From: Ecdyonurus torrentis | Lineage: Eukaryota; Arthropoda; Insecta; Ephemeroptera; Heptageniidae | Direction of reading: 5' to 3' | DNA length: 64,000 nt | NCBI GenBank assembly: GCA_949318235.1 | Contig: OX439131.1 | Location: forward strand, 47,012,647 to 47,076,646 | Shown here: one piece after another, positions 1-11,400 of the stretch | Layout: every line of letters begins with the position of its first letter | Position numbering within the stretch: the first letter of the stretch is position 1 | The notes under the pieces: model-generated | What the model was told of the DNA's origin: nothing | The model's database searches: none | The model's input: the letters and a program-made list of their open reading frames with translations, nothing else | Position numbers and translations under genes: made by a program

Positions 1-384
1 TGTAATAAGCTTGAGACTGTACAGCGTAGAGCTTTAAAATTCATATATGGTAAGAGTAATGTGCCAAGTGTTGGAAAATCCAATATTCTACCTATTCAAC
101 AGCAATTACAGCTTATAGACTTAACATTTTTTAACAATTGTAGGAGTGGTAAAGCTGATTTTGATATCTCAAAAGATATCATGATAGGGAGGGAGATTCG
201 TGGGCAGCTCGGTGTGCATAGACTGATTCCTCCTAAAGCTAGAACTGCAGCTCGTGTCAAGAGTTATGTTTATAGGACTGTTACTAGCTTTAATGCTTTA
301 CCTCGGTATTTGAAAATAAGTGACCCTTCTCAATTTAAGGAGTCATTTTTTTCACATTTGGTAGTACAGGAAATTACCAAATAA
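1..384 (+). CDS. C-terminal end of a LINE reverse transcriptase (5' truncated by window edge)
   Basis: The frame is open from the first base of the window to a TAA at 382-384, so the start lies upstream and is not visible. The first residues read LETVQRRALKFIYG, a pattern that recurs after the thumb of non-LTR (jockey/CR1-like) reverse transcriptases. About 60-100 residues later comes the usual tail of these proteins, with RVKSYVYRTVTSFNALP and then SQFKESFFSHL just before the stop. The coding remnant is uninterrupted over at least 127 codons, so this copy may be fairly young. It is followed by a short 3' UTR and an A-rich tail, as expected for a LINE. The clade is not certain. Confidence 0.75.
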   Translation, partial: CNKLETVQRRALKFIYGKSNVPSVGKSNILPIQQQLQLIDLTFFNNCRSGKADFDISKDIMIGREIRGQLGVHRLIPPKARTAARVKSYVYRTVTSFNALPRYLKISDPSQFKESFFSHLVVQEITK

Positions 385-600
385 TTTGTATATATGATTT
401 ATTGACTATGACATTGTTGTATTTTAAATTTTGTGTTAATATTAGTAAAGGGTGGCATACCACTTAATTGTGTAGCGGTATTTTATAATGCCTTGTATGC
501 ACCCTTCACCATTTTACATGCTGCATTTTGTGTAATGTTGTAATGCTTATATGTATAATCTGGTGAAATAAATAAATAAATAAAATAAAATAAATAAAAA
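1..600 (+). mobile_element. LINE 3' end: RT C-terminus, 3' UTR and A-rich tail
   Basis: The RT C-terminus is followed by about 180 bp of non-coding sequence and ends at 568-600 in a run of AAATA/AAAATA units, the tail form common in non-LTR retrotransposons. Family I sequence starts immediately after the tail at about 604, so the LINE either inserted beside it or used it as a target. The 5' part lies outside the window. Confidence 0.7.
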
Positions 601-603
601 TGT

Positions 604-749
604 ACCGAGAGGAGAGACAATTAGTTTTGATGTGACATGAGTTAGTTTTGATTGATATTTGACTAGATATAATGCATGACATGTTTGCTTACTGCTGTAG
701 CTGTATTACATAGTCAGCTGCATCTCAATGTTAACTTTACACACAAAAA
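604..749 (+). mobile_element. Family I dispersed repeat, 5' half only
   Basis: It matches 63542-63690 closely, sharing the blocks gacaattagttttgatgtga and ataatgcatgacatgtttgc, and stops at acacacaaaaat, where the other copies continue. Six copies or fragments exist in the window in both orientations. I see no RNA polymerase III boxes and no clear terminal inverted repeats, so the class (SINE-like or DNA element) is open. Confidence 0.6.
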
Positions 750-1257
750 TCATTTAAGAAGAATTACTGATAATATTTTCAAGTGTTTGATATTACTAAA
801 CTTTTAAGTAACATTTCATCTTTATTTTGTGTTAATTTTATATTTCGCGACCGTTCAGTTTCTCAGATATCAGCCGGTCAATAAGAACTTTTAATCCCAA
901 GTTATTTCTAATGCTGACTTGAATTGACAAACCAGTTTAGTACATTTTTAAGATGCAATAAACGTGACGCAATCTTTATTTAAAAACCATTTAAATTTCT
1001 AGCAATCTAATTTATTACAAAAATATAAAAAATTATTTCATATGAACAAAGTATCAGTTATAAAATTTATCTATTTGCTTTATAGAATTGATATTTCTTT
1101 ATTGAATCGTAAATATTGCAAATAATTGAGTTTGTTATATATAAAAAAGTTGGTTGATAGAAACATGAGCTAAATAGCGGAGGTTAATACATAAAAGTAA
1201 CAACGTCTCTATATTGAAAGTACTCGACTTGACTTCTTGCCTTGCCTTGCCTTGCCT

Positions 1258-1293
<36 letters not shown>

Positions 1294-1826
1294 GCGGATA
1301 CAAAACACGAGCTCACTTTATTTATGATCTGCAATAAAAATATATAAATTGGATTGATCGCCTGCTTTATGATATTGAAAAAGAAGAAATAAGGTTGAAG
1401 TTTTGACGTAAATAATCTCATGAGAGAATGTAAAGTTTGTACCAATAATATTTCAGCTTTATAATGAAATATCTAAATATATAAGTCGTATACACGTAAT
1501 ATGTATTATATGCCATGGAAATTTGAATAAAATTGATTTAAATTGATTTAATGAAGGTAATATTTGATATTTGAAATGAGATAGATTGGGGATTTAATGG
1601 ATTGGAAAAAACGTTTTTTAATTGCTTGGTATAGTCCACAATGAATTATTATTATTAGTAGTATTATTAAAACCATCAAACTAATTTTTTTTAATAAACC
1701 ATTCACTTTGTTTCGAAAAAATAAACACGATAAATATATTGTATATATTTTTTAAAGTTTCTTTAATCTGATAATCATGCCTTTCATTTTTTTTTTTCAT
1801 AAATTATATAAATTTCATAAAATAAC
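750..1826. other. AT-rich stretch, no gene seen
   Basis: I see nothing coding. It holds four CCTTG units (about 1239-1260) running into a T tract (1262-1290), plus degenerate AT-rich sequence. Confidence 0.5.
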
Positions 1827-1988
1827 TGACTAATAAAGGAATAACGGTTTTGAGGCTGTCTATAAGCTATTTCGGTCACATCCGCTTCCGTTTCTCCTTA
1901 CTACGCATGCGCAGTAAGTCGAAACGGAAGCGGATATGAGCGAAATTGCTTATAATCAGCTTCAAAACAATTGTTCCTTTATTAGTCA
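1827..1988. mobile_element. Foldback (palindromic) MITE, 162 bp
   Basis: The left arm begins TGACTAATAAAGGAA and the right arm ends with its inverse, TTCCTTTATTAGTCA. Complementarity continues inward through GGTTTTGAGGCTG/CAGCTTCAAAAC and the GC-richer ATCCGCTTCCGTTTC/GAAACGGAAGCGGAT. The centre contains ACGCATGCGC. There is one copy in the window. It is probably a non-autonomous DNA transposon; the superfamily is unknown. Confidence 0.7.
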
Positions 1989-2033
1989 ATGGGGTAAACT
2001 CTGAATTTCAGGTATTCGAGCCTATGAAAACCA

Positions 2034-2261
2034 TACGGACAAAATTAAATACGTAATAATTATGCTAGCTTAATGCAGCAACATGAATGCATAACAACAT
2101 AATTTATGGTATATTGCATAGTGATTATACAATATAGCATAATGATAAAATGTTCAGCATAATTACTTATGTTACTACAAAATTACAACATTTGTGTGCT
2201 CTACAATATAAGTAATTATTAAATACATGAGAATAAGTAACGTAATTTATTTTCCCCGTGG
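2034..2261 (+). mobile_element. Family A (GCATAA) foldback MITE, subtype A1
   Basis: Reference copy of the commonest family here. The left end resembles CACGGACAAAATAAATACG followed by TAATAATTATGCTAGC; the right end is the inverse, ACGTAATTTATTTTCCCCGTG. Inside are repeated short palindromes of GCATAA/TTATGC and TATATTGTATAG. Subtype A1 is marked by gcaacat...gcataacaacat, ttcagcataattactta and gctctacaatata. Its AT-richness and lack of coding point to a MITE. The target duplication is not clear. Confidence 0.7.
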
Positions 2262-3210
2262 CATGAAAAGAAAATATTTAAATAAATATAAAGATAATTA
2301 ATATGCCATACTTATACACAAGCAACTGGAAAAAAGAAAGTTTGAAACTCTCTCACTCCTCTACTTTGTTTGAAAACAATCCATATTAGCAAACAACAAC
2401 GATATCATTATTTTGTTTCTTATTCATATTTTACGTGATCTTATCGAGGCAAAACTTTTAAACAAAAAAAAAGTACTACAAAAAAGTAATTGTATATAGT
2501 TGATATAGAATATTAATAATGAGCGTAATAGTAGCATTGTAAGAGATTAATTATCATATTTAAAAAAATGGTAGTGAGTAAACATTTTTTATGCTTGATC
2601 TTATAATTTTTATAATTATTTTTTCTTTTTTCTTTCTTTTTCTTTTTCTTTTTCTTTTTTGTTTTTTTTTTTTTCTCTTTTTTTTTTTTTGTTTTTTTTT
2701 TGCAATAAAATTTGATTTATTAGAATGAATTTTTAAAGATAGTGTTTGATGAGTATCAGTTTTAACGAAAAGAGTGACCGGACCGGAAATTGTTAAAATA
2801 GGAACTATAATTTCACAATAATTTTTTGCAACTTTTTTATTTCCAGCAAAACAAATACTATAGTTTTCAAATGAAATTGATTTTTTTTTTCGAAAAAAGT
2901 TTTGATAATTTTGTTAAATTAAAAAAAAAAATGTAAATTGACTATAATCTGCCACTAAAATTTAAAATTAAACATTTGTATGTAATTTTTAATGTGGAAT
3001 AACAAACCAACAATACCAAAAAAAGCTCATTCCTGCCAAAAACTGCATCCAGGGTGCTAAACTAATCAGAGAGCGTGTTATGAACCTACAAACCAATCAC
3101 AGTTGACTTACATAATTGATTACACTGCATCTACTTGAAATAGTATTGAGAGAACTGAACAGTGAATTACATGAAAGTTGGGTCTCACAGGATTTTACGT
3201 TCATTTCTCC
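2262..3210. other. AT-rich stretch with polypyrimidine tract
   Basis: No gene seen. It contains a strand-biased TTTTC/T tract at about 2620-2701 on the + strand, with several shorter T or A runs. Confidence 0.5.
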
Positions 3211-3301
3211 ACCTTTTACTTGACTTGTATCAAAGCACACCAAAATTTGCTCGCCCACCCATTGTTCCTTCTTCCTCGTTTGCATGATATTGACTGCTTA
3301 T

Positions 3302-3467
3302 GTTTACTCAAAATGCGGAAAAGGAACTGCCGGAAGAGGAAACCACGTGACGGTAAAAGTGGGAGGTAGCTCAGGCCTAGCTTGCTGCTGGCACCAACTA
3401 TTCTCCCACTTTTACCATCACGTGGTTTCCTCTCCCGGACACTTTCTTTTCCGCTTTTTGAGTAAAC
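3302..3467. repeat. Tandem hairpin unit 1
   Basis: It begins GTTTACTCAAAATGCGGAAA and ends with the inverse, ending GAGTAAAC. The arms share CCACGTGA and GGTAAAAGTGGGAG and contain the E-box CACGTG. The loop is GC-richer (about 3367-3400). Confidence 0.75.
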
Positions 3468-3477
3468 GTGTGCTTCT

Positions 3478-3653
3478 GTTTACTCAAAATGCGGAAAAGG
3501 AAGTGCCGGAAAAGGAAACCACGTGATGGTAAAAGTGGGAGAAAACTTGATGCCAGCAGCAAGCTAACCTTGAGCTACCTGGAGCTACCTCCCACTTTTA
3601 CCATCACGTGGTTTCTTCTTCCGGCTACTTCCTTTTCCGCATTTTGAGTAAAC
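3478..3653. repeat. Tandem hairpin unit 2
   Basis: A second copy of the 3302-3467 palindrome with the same arms and a different loop (about 3542-3590), in which AGCTACCT is repeated. Only about 10 bp separate the two units. Confidence 0.75.
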
Positions 3654-3740
3654 AGACGCACTCAACATAAGCGGTCATTTACTCATCGCCTTACGCTTCC
3701 TGTCTTGATCATCACAACATGATACAAGTCAAGTAAAAGA

Positions 3741-4372
3741 CAGGCAAGTGCAGCAGTAAACAACTCTCTTATTGTTATGCATCAACTCGTATTGGTGCAG
3801 TAAAAATACGTTCAATCCTTTGAGTCCCAATTTTAATATAACTTGCCTTTACTATTTTGTATTCTCATGCAATGTAAAAAATTACAAAAACAAAAGTCAA
3901 ATCAATTTGCTAGGACGTAAAATACATACATCCCGAGAATTGAATTTCAACGTTTTCAATAACATAGCATGCATGAAACTATAAATGAAAAATATTTAAA
4001 ATAAAACAAATTTTGAGTTACAAGACGACATGAAATTGAAGTTGTTGTTGTTGTTTTGTTTTTTTTGTTACAATTTGGTGTGAAATAAAAGAATAAGCTA
4101 TTGAGAGAAGACATAGAGGAAGAAAATATTGTATTGAGAAATATCAGAGCTGATCTAGCGTATAAAATACAACAGAAATACGAGGAAATATGATTGGAAA
4201 AGTTTGTCCGTCTGTCACATCATACATCGCCGCTCTACTGAGTATTCTCCTTCTAGGTGGAAAACTTTAGCTAAATATTTCAAATATGTGATATATAAAA
4301 TATAAATATGAACATCTTTTAAGAAAATTTATGCAATGCACCGAGAGAAAGCATCTTTTCTATAAAGAACTT
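3741..4372. other. AT-rich stretch, nothing recognised
   Basis: No coding signal or repeat family could be assigned. One short open frame (3772-3984) has no recognisable motif. Confidence 0.4.
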
Positions 4373-4474
4373 GTTTAATGTCCTCGCTCGCATGCAGTTT
4401 TGTATGTTGTTGTTATAGACGAGAAATATAAAAGTATTATTGTCCGCACTTTGTTTGTACGTTATGATTTATCA
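4373..4474 (-). mobile_element. Family I fragment, reverse orientation
   Basis: It carries the 3' part of family I inverted: catgcagttttgtatgttgt, then agacgagaaatataaaagta, then tgtccgcactttgtttgtac. It matches the inverse of 53820-53905. Confidence 0.65.
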
Positions 4475-4502
4475 GGTAGTACAATAAATGTTTATTTTAT
4501 TC

Positions 4503-4808
4503 CGAGTTTCATATCTCAAAATCTAAACAGAAAACTTCTAAACTTTATGATGCCATTTGAAAGTTAATGGTAACAGCTACTTAAGAAAGATTTTGAGAAC
4601 CCATGACCATCAGATAAGTGAGAAAATAATCATTGAAACTAACATGGGTTCTTATGGGACTAAAATTTAAAAAATTAAAATCTAGTATGGTGATCCCCGC
4701 ATTTTTGTTATTAAAATTTTTTTTTTTTTTTACATTTTTTAGATGTATCACTGTGCCATTTTTTTTCCACAACTTTTTAATCAAATTCCGCAGTAGCTGA
4801 TTTACCAA
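4503..4808 (-). mobile_element. Family D non-autonomous element, reverse copy
   Basis: It is the reverse of the copies at 19024 and 30247. Shared blocks, read here, are catgaccatcagataagtg, catgggttcttatgggact and atctagtatggtgatccc. A 12-bp T run at about 4720 sits where the 30.2 kb copy has a long A run, so the homopolymer belongs to the family and varies in length between copies. Confidence 0.7.
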
Positions 4809-5466
4809 ATCAAATTATGGTTTACAAATGTATTACCACAAGATGAATGTTTTTTAAGTGTAATGTGATGCTAATTTTTGCACAACAATTTAGTTTAACA
4901 TTGTAATGAAGATTTTTATTTATTTAAATTTGCAAACTATCATTTTCTTTTTTCTTATAAGTTACCAAGTATATAGATAAGGTGAGTAAAAATTACTTTT
5001 GTCTTCTAGTTTGAAACAAAAGAAAAAGTGAGATTATAGTTTTACCCGCTGGGAACTTTATTTGCATATATTACAGGAAAAAAATAATATTCAAGATAAA
5101 GTTAGAAATAATAAAAACTGAATTATTTCTGCAATTCAAGCAAAACATTTTGAACTTTGACCTTTTTAGAAGTTTAGCGAGAAAGTGAATAAATGTCAGC
5201 GAATGGATTTATTGAAGTGGCATTTTTTGTCTTGACAGTTGAAATTTCTTTTTAAATATTTAAATACTCTCTCTCTCTCTCTCTCTCAGTTTAAATTAGA
5301 AGTAAAAAAGTTCTGTCAGCTTAAAAAAAAAGTCAGAAAAAGAAAGAGAAAGAAGGTACGGGTCCAATAATGGAAATCAGCTGATTATTAAATCGATCGT
5401 CAACTGTATTACATGTTTTTTTAAAACCTGGTATACTTTGGAGTATGAAAAACTCAATTATCGATG
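4809..5466. other. AT-rich stretch, short (CT)n
   Basis: No gene seen. It contains a short CT microsatellite at 5268-5288. Confidence 0.4.
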
Positions 5467-5679
5467 CACATGAAAAGAATAAATTTCATAATTAATGCTA
5501 AATTTATGTCATTATAGCATAATTTTCAACAAATTGTAACAGCATAAATAACTATACTATACAATATAGTATTTATGCTATGTAACATTTATTATATTAT
5601 GCAGTATAGCATAAATTATGTTGTAATAAACTATTTGTGCTGAAAATGGGCTAGCATAATTATTGCGTTTTTGTTCGTG
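5467..5679 (-). mobile_element. Family A MITE, inverted
   Basis: The left end reads cacatgaaaagaataaattt and the right end ctagcataattattgcgttt. The order of internal words is the inverse of the A2 copies (tgctgaaaatgggctagcat at the right). Confidence 0.6.
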
Positions 5680-5708
5680 GGTTGTCAAATTGGAAAGTTT
5701 TGAATAAC

Positions 5709-5815
5709 GATCGGACAAAAATAAATACGTAATAATTATGCAAGCTCATATTTAGCGCAATGTTAATCAATACAGCAAAATTTATGCTATAATTCATAAT
5801 AATTAAGTTCAGAAA
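5709..5815 (+). mobile_element. Family A2 fragment
   Basis: It starts cggacaaaaataaatacgta and continues through agcgcaatgttaatcaatac, then degrades. Only the left half of the element remains, about 30 bp after the preceding inverted copy. Confidence 0.5.
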
Positions 5816-6548
5816 TTTGATCAAATTTTTTCATCTTTGTGATATAACTTCAAATTATAATTAGAAAAAATTAAAAAAAAAAAAAAAAAAAAAAAAAGAG
5901 ACTTTATTTTGCTATGTAAAGTTGACTATTTATAGCACGACACTACTTGTTATTTATATACTTTATCTCTGTACCTCTTTGAATTGCGGCAGCTTTGTAC
6001 GGAATTGCAACCTAGCATTGCTGGTAAGTGATAGCATCTCTTTCATCTCAGTTATACCTGACCCTCATATTAAGAGAACCACAGGAAGCACAAATAAGTA
6101 CTTGACTTACATTAAGATATTTAAACTACAGAGTTCTCACTACTCAAGTCACAAGTATAAAATTTCTTCATTGAAAAGCAGCGTCGTGTTTACTTTCACT
6201 GTTTTTCAAGGTGATGTTACAATATTAAAACTTTCAATTTTCTTCACTTTCTTGTAATGATAACGAACTGTTATTAATTTTTATCTAATATTTAATTTTA
6301 TAAGAAACACTTTTATTTTATTCTCTTTTTTTTCTTATTATAAGATAATTAATAAAATAAACATTAAAAGTTCGTACATTAAAATAGAACATTTAAACAG
6401 AGGGGAATTTCTTTTTAATTACATGTTCGTTGCTTTTACATTTTAATTTAAAAATAAGCCTTCTTTCGTTTGCATAAAAAAGTAGTGGTTCTATACCTAA
6501 TATGCCTATAAATTGAGACTTAAACAAGAGTTAAATAACAACACATGG
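5816..6548. other. AT-rich stretch, poly-A tract
   Basis: It holds an A run at about 5873-5897. A 111-codon open frame (5922-6257) lies here but is hydrophobic, AT-driven and without a recognised motif; I do not call it a gene. Confidence 0.4.
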
Positions 6549-7325
6549 TGATGAGTTTTCTTTGCATATAGATGTAACTAAAACAGATGAATATATGGCA
6601 ATGGACCATAAATTGGTCATATCATTGCTATTGACAGCTGCATTTTTTAAATACTTATGCTCATTTTAGTGCTCTGAAATTTTAATAATGAGTTTATTTA
6701 AAAGCATAAAACACCTTGAAAAAAAAAATATCTAATATCCTAACATACCTAAATATCAAAGTTGATTTGGCTGGAGTTATTGATTTCTAATTTTTTTCCA
6801 TTCACAAAATGGTAGATGCGGGTTTATGACGTCAGAGTCCACACGCGTAAGGACAGGTGACATGTGACGTCATAAACCCGCAGCTGTCATTTTGTGAATG
6901 GAAAATAAATTAGAAATCAATGACTCCGGCCAAAAAGAAGGTAGATATTTAAGCATGTTAAGATATTAAACATGTTTTTTTTATCAAGGTTTTCTACATT
7001 TTTAAACAAGAAAATAACAAAACATAGTAAATAGTTTTCTTTATATCGATATAAAACAGATGAATGAATGGTAATGGACCAGAAATTGGTCATATCATTA
7101 TTATCATCATTTTCTTGTATCAATTACAAAATTCCAAACAAAATTCCGGCAGGCTCACATACTTAGGTTATTTCATTTATCATATTATTATATATTTTAT
7201 ACGTGCTAAATTTACATTTAAAAAAAATCATTCAAAAATCAAAACAAAAACTGTGATTATCGATAGCTGCATTTTTAAAATACTTAAACTCGTTTTAGTG
7301 CTTTGAAATTTTATCACAAGAAATA
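6549..7325. mobile_element. Composite element: inverted core between direct repeats
   Basis: The central palindrome spans about 6691-7012. Its best arms are gagttattgatttctaa and its inverse, with tttatgacgtca/tgacgtcataaaccc nearer the centre. Outside it, 6549-6689 is repeated directly at 7034-7100 and 7255-7325: acagatgaat, aattggtcatatcatt, agctgcattttt and ttttagtgct recur in order. The right repeat is split by 7101-7254. Confidence 0.6.
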
Positions 7326-7976
7326 ATAAATTTACATATAATTTACATATATTTATATTTATTTAAAGAGTTCAAATGCATAGACTGACAATGGCCGCAT
7401 CACACTGATGACTGGTACCATTACCATACATAATATACTATACAAGGTGTAAAAATATCTCATAATAAAACACTTTGTTATAGAAGACAGACGCACTGCT
7501 AACAAGTATCACATAAAAAAAATATCGATCCACAGTTTTTTATGTTTTAAAAAAATACGTAAGTTAAAGTGTTATCTTCTTCTTCACTACATGAAAATAC
7601 ATGCAATTTTAATTTAAAACACGAAGCTGATTACATCGCTAAATCAACTGGTAGACCAGTGGAAATTTAACCACACGAGATCTTAACAATTGCTAGACGT
7701 TTTGTTTTTAATATTTTTAAATACTAATAAGTTAGAAAGAAAATATAAAACAGCAACTAAAAAGATCACATTTAAGCCAGGATATTTAACTTATAATTTT
7801 CTATAGTAATTGCAAAATTAGTCAACTTTTTAAAACTCTGTTTCTATGCAGAAATAAAATATATAAAAAGATAAATTAATTTTTTATTTGACATTTATTT
7901 AAAGCTTAAATTTCAGGTGAAAATCCAAAGTACGAAGTTTTAATTCATTTTTATTATTACCGTTATATTGCATAAT
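7326..7976. other. AT-rich stretch, nothing recognised
   Basis: No coding or repeat signal could be supported. Confidence 0.4.
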
Positions 7977-8411
7977 CACGGACAAGAATAAGAACTTAAA
8001 AATTATGCTAGCTCAATGCAGTAACATTTATGCATAACAACATAACTTATTCACTGATTATACCACATAGCATTAAAAGATATTCAGCATCATTATATAC
8101 TTACACGAAAAAAGTAACTAAAGAGTTACTATTTAGACTTTTTTTATAATAAATTTATTAGATATTTACAATGTTTTTTGAGATCTATAGAGCTAACTGT
8201 TAACCGATGAAGAAATTACGTTAATACTAACAAGTTACTGGGTAATCTTTTGTCAACCAAGTTATTGGGTTGTAATTAAGAGTTAGATCTATGTAACTGA
8301 ATAATTTATCAAATTTTAATTTTCCGTGTATATTATTACAAAGTAGCTACGTGTGCTATACAATATAGCAATTATTTAATAAAGCATACATTACCTAATT
8401 TATTTTTTTAA
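7977..8411 (+). mobile_element. Family A1 MITE, interrupted by a family M element
   Basis: The left part (7977-8102) runs from cacggacaagaataagaac through ctcaatgcagtaacatttat to cagcatcattatatactt. The right part resumes at about 8330 with attattacaaagtagctac and gctatacaatatagc. An uninterrupted A1 copy joins these two pieces directly, so 8103-8329 is a later insertion. Confidence 0.65.
8103..8329. mobile_element. Family M insertion inside a family A copy
   Basis: It begins ACACGAAAAAAGTAAC and ends TTTTCCGTGT. The inverted terminus ACACGRAAAA is shared with the element at 54129-54384. It is about 227 bp long with no coding capacity. The flanking duplication is not clear. Confidence 0.55.
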
Positions 8412-8705
8412 CGTTTTACAAGTTATTAGATTTTGAAAGTTCCACCATGTTAATTATTACCTTTGTATAATGTTAACTGTTAAAGGCACAGGTAAAGAAG
8501 CTAATTTTGTTTGATAAATTCAAAATGTAGTAGATATAGTATGAATATCAAGAATATTATATGACAAATATGACATCATTGTAACCATTTAACTCGAAAG
8601 TAATTCTTGGATAGATAATTTTATCTTTCACATATCATTGCTTTATGATGAATTATTCAAACAGTTTATCTATTCACTCGATAAAATTTTCTTCTTTTAT
8701 GTATA

Positions 8706-9242
<537 letters not shown>

Positions 9243-9537
9243 TTTAGGGGTTAATTTTATTTCATATTCTATATCAGAACCGATAAATGTGTGAATTTCT
9301 AATTTTTGAGTTCATTAATTATTTTTAATTAAATTTTGAAACTCACGAAATGACATCACAGGCTGCAAATTTTTCTATGCCCACATGCACAAGTTGCAGC
9401 CTGTGACATCATTTCGTGACTTTAACAAATAAATTAAAAATACTTTCTAAACTTAATAATTAGAAATTCACGCATATATATAACGATTCAGGACAATGTA
9501 CTCGTTTAGAATATGAAATAAAATTACCCTCTAAATT
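9243..9537. mobile_element. Foldback MITE, 295 bp
   Basis: The ends are inverse: tttaggggttaattttattt at the left and aaataaaattaccctctaaa at the right. Inner arms include gtgaatttctaat/attagaaattcac and the strong cacgaaatgacatcacaggc / gcctgtgacatcatttcgtg pair around a loop of about 40 bp. The inner 30-bp arms are nearly perfect while the outer arms have decayed. Confidence 0.75.
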
Positions 9538-9591
9538 TTTTAAATTCTTCTTTAAATTTTGGAGGAGAAAAAAATTGGCCCTGACAACTTA

Positions 9592-9801
9592 TGGCATAAA
9601 TACGTATTAATTATGCTAGCTTAATGCAACAATATTTATGCATAACAACATATTTATGCTATATTGTACAGTAATTATACTACATGGTATAATAGTAAAG
9701 ATGTTCAGCATAATTACTTATGTTATAACAGAATCACAATATTTGCGCTCTACAATATAGCAAATATTCAATGCAGCATCAATTACGTAATTTATTTTTT
9801 A
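9592..9801 (+). mobile_element. Family A1 MITE
   Basis: It has the full word order of A1: tatgctagcttaatgcaaca, gcataacaacat, atgttcagcataattactta, gctctacaatatagc and the right end attacgtaatttatttttta. The left terminus is partly lost. Confidence 0.65.
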
Positions 9802-10161
9802 CATAATGTAAGTTCATAAGATGTACAAATATTATTACAAATGATGTACGTAGTTACTACATGTTTGAACAATTTTTTATTTAAATTATGTTATTTAAGC
9901 TATGATTTAAACATCATTCAGAACTTTAAAAAAAACTTTTAAAGTTCATAAATTTGAATATAGAATTTAAAATTGTAAAATATTCTGTAAGAAAAATATG
10001 AAATTTAGTTGAATCAGTTTTTTTTATATATATTCTTTAAGAAATAAAAAAAACTTCAAATTTCAATTTTTTTTAAAAACAAATACTACACTGAGAATTT
10101 AGCCTGAATACAGAATTATGTACTTATGCAGGTATTACCAATTTTCGGTGACTATTTAATT

Positions 10162-10205
10162 TACTACCTGGATAGCAACTTCACCTGCAAATATTATTAC
10201 TTACA
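10162..10205 (+). repeat. Stray unit of the 57-bp minisatellite
   Basis: The words tactacctggatagcaact and tcacctg, then a diverged tail, match one unit of the arrays at 24.4 and 36.7 kb. There is no second unit here. Confidence 0.55.
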
Positions 10206-10312
10206 AAGTAGTGAATGTTTTGGATCTGATTTAATCTAAAAGATCGCATTTATGAAGAGATCCTAGCCTAAAAAAAAAAAGTCTCGGGAAGTCTCTTAAC
10301 CCAATCAAGATA

Positions 10313-10513
10313 TTTTCGCGTCAAGATGAAGCTTCTACACCTTACAAATTTGCAATGAATGAACGATCTACACTTTACAAAGTCGCGGCTACCTGAAGCT
10401 TCTGCTATATAAAACAGGTAGGTGAAGCTCCAGGTGGGCGTAAATTTGTAAAGTGTAGATCGTTCATTCTTCAAAAATTTGTAAAGTTTAGTAGCTTCAT
10501 CTTGACGCGAGAA
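10313..10513. mobile_element. Foldback element with imperfect arms
   Basis: The ends are ttttcgcgtcaagatgaagc and gcttcatcttgacgcgagaa. Inner arms share gaacgatctacactttacaa with its inverse. The centre carries ctacctgaagcttc and aggtaggtgaagct, another inverted pair. Aaattt...gtaaagt words recur within each arm, so the arms have an internal tandem structure. Confidence 0.7.
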
Positions 10514-10531
10514 GATCATCATACAGGGGAG

Positions 10532-10655
10532 AAAACTTGTAAAGTAGGTAACCCACACTATAATTTATATTTTGGAACTATTTTGGAATATTTTTTACGT
10601 CATGAATTCTAAAAGTTACTACTTTACAGTTTTTTGAACCCAACTTTGTGAGGGG
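10532..10655. mobile_element. Family N short foldback
   Basis: AACTTGTAAAGTAGGTAAC at the left is inverted as AGTTACTACTTTACAGTTTT at the right. The same organisation, with a better preserved outer arm, occurs at 44343-44463. It lies about 20 bp from the previous foldback. Confidence 0.5.
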
Positions 10656-10880
10656 TAAGGGACATAATATGAGTATGTATATAATGGTCCCATCTCTCAT
10701 GAATTTTACGTTATTAACTTAAATTTTTTAGTTCCCTATAATTTTTTTTTCAGTGTACGAAAAAAAAAATGATGAGTATGATTTTTAACTTGAGGTAGCT
10801 GTCTTGGCCAACTGGAATTTCTCAAAGAAAAAAAATCAGTTGAAATAACACGGACGTGGGTTTTCTCTTTGATATCACAA

Positions 10881-10930
<50 letters not shown>

Positions 10931-11400
10931 CATCATCATGTTTGCCTGCTGCTTGCTTTGTACAGAAAATAATATTTATTAAAACAAAACAAACCTGCGG
11001 GGATATCGTTACATTTTAAACTCCAACATTTTTTTATTTTTTTATTTTTTAATATTATCATAATAAATATCAGACAGTGTTTACCTCTGTTCTTAGTTTT
11101 TATTATTATTATTATTTGATTTTATTAAGATTTTTTTGTTAAAGAATAAAGAAAACATGTTTGTATTGTTACTTCATTATTATTTTAATGTTGCTTATTA
11201 TTATTATTTCTTTCTGGATTTTCTTTGTTTTTTCAGGTCATATGATGGGTATATAAACGATTGGGATATTTTATCATTCAAATTTTGATCTAGTGCAAAT
11301 TGGGATAAAATGTTTACATTGAGTAAGCAGTTGTTAGGTTATTTTGGTATTTCAGGTACAAATATTTATTTGTCACACCAGGTGCTTATTTTCGTCTGGT
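10656..11400. other. AT-rich stretch with a (CT)n array
   Basis: It contains about 20 CT units at 10886-10927. No coding signal seen. Confidence 0.5.

Larger units (their letters stand above)
3211..3740. mobile_element. Compound foldback element with two internal hairpins
   Basis: The outer arms are cttttacttgacttgtatca at about 3213 and its inverse, tgatacaagtcaagtaaaag, ending at 3740. Inside these lies a second inverted pair (atattgactgcttatg / cataagcggtcat). Between them sit two tandem hairpins, described separately. The nesting suggests duplication of the core of one palindromic element. Confidence 0.65.

Noticed and set aside
3772..3984. 70-codon frame after the compound palindrome
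   Set aside because: No motif, no conservation evidence, and composition typical of the surrounding non-coding DNA.
5922..6257. 111-codon forward frame
   Set aside because: Hydrophobic, AT-driven composition with no motif; length is plausible by chance in 64 kb.
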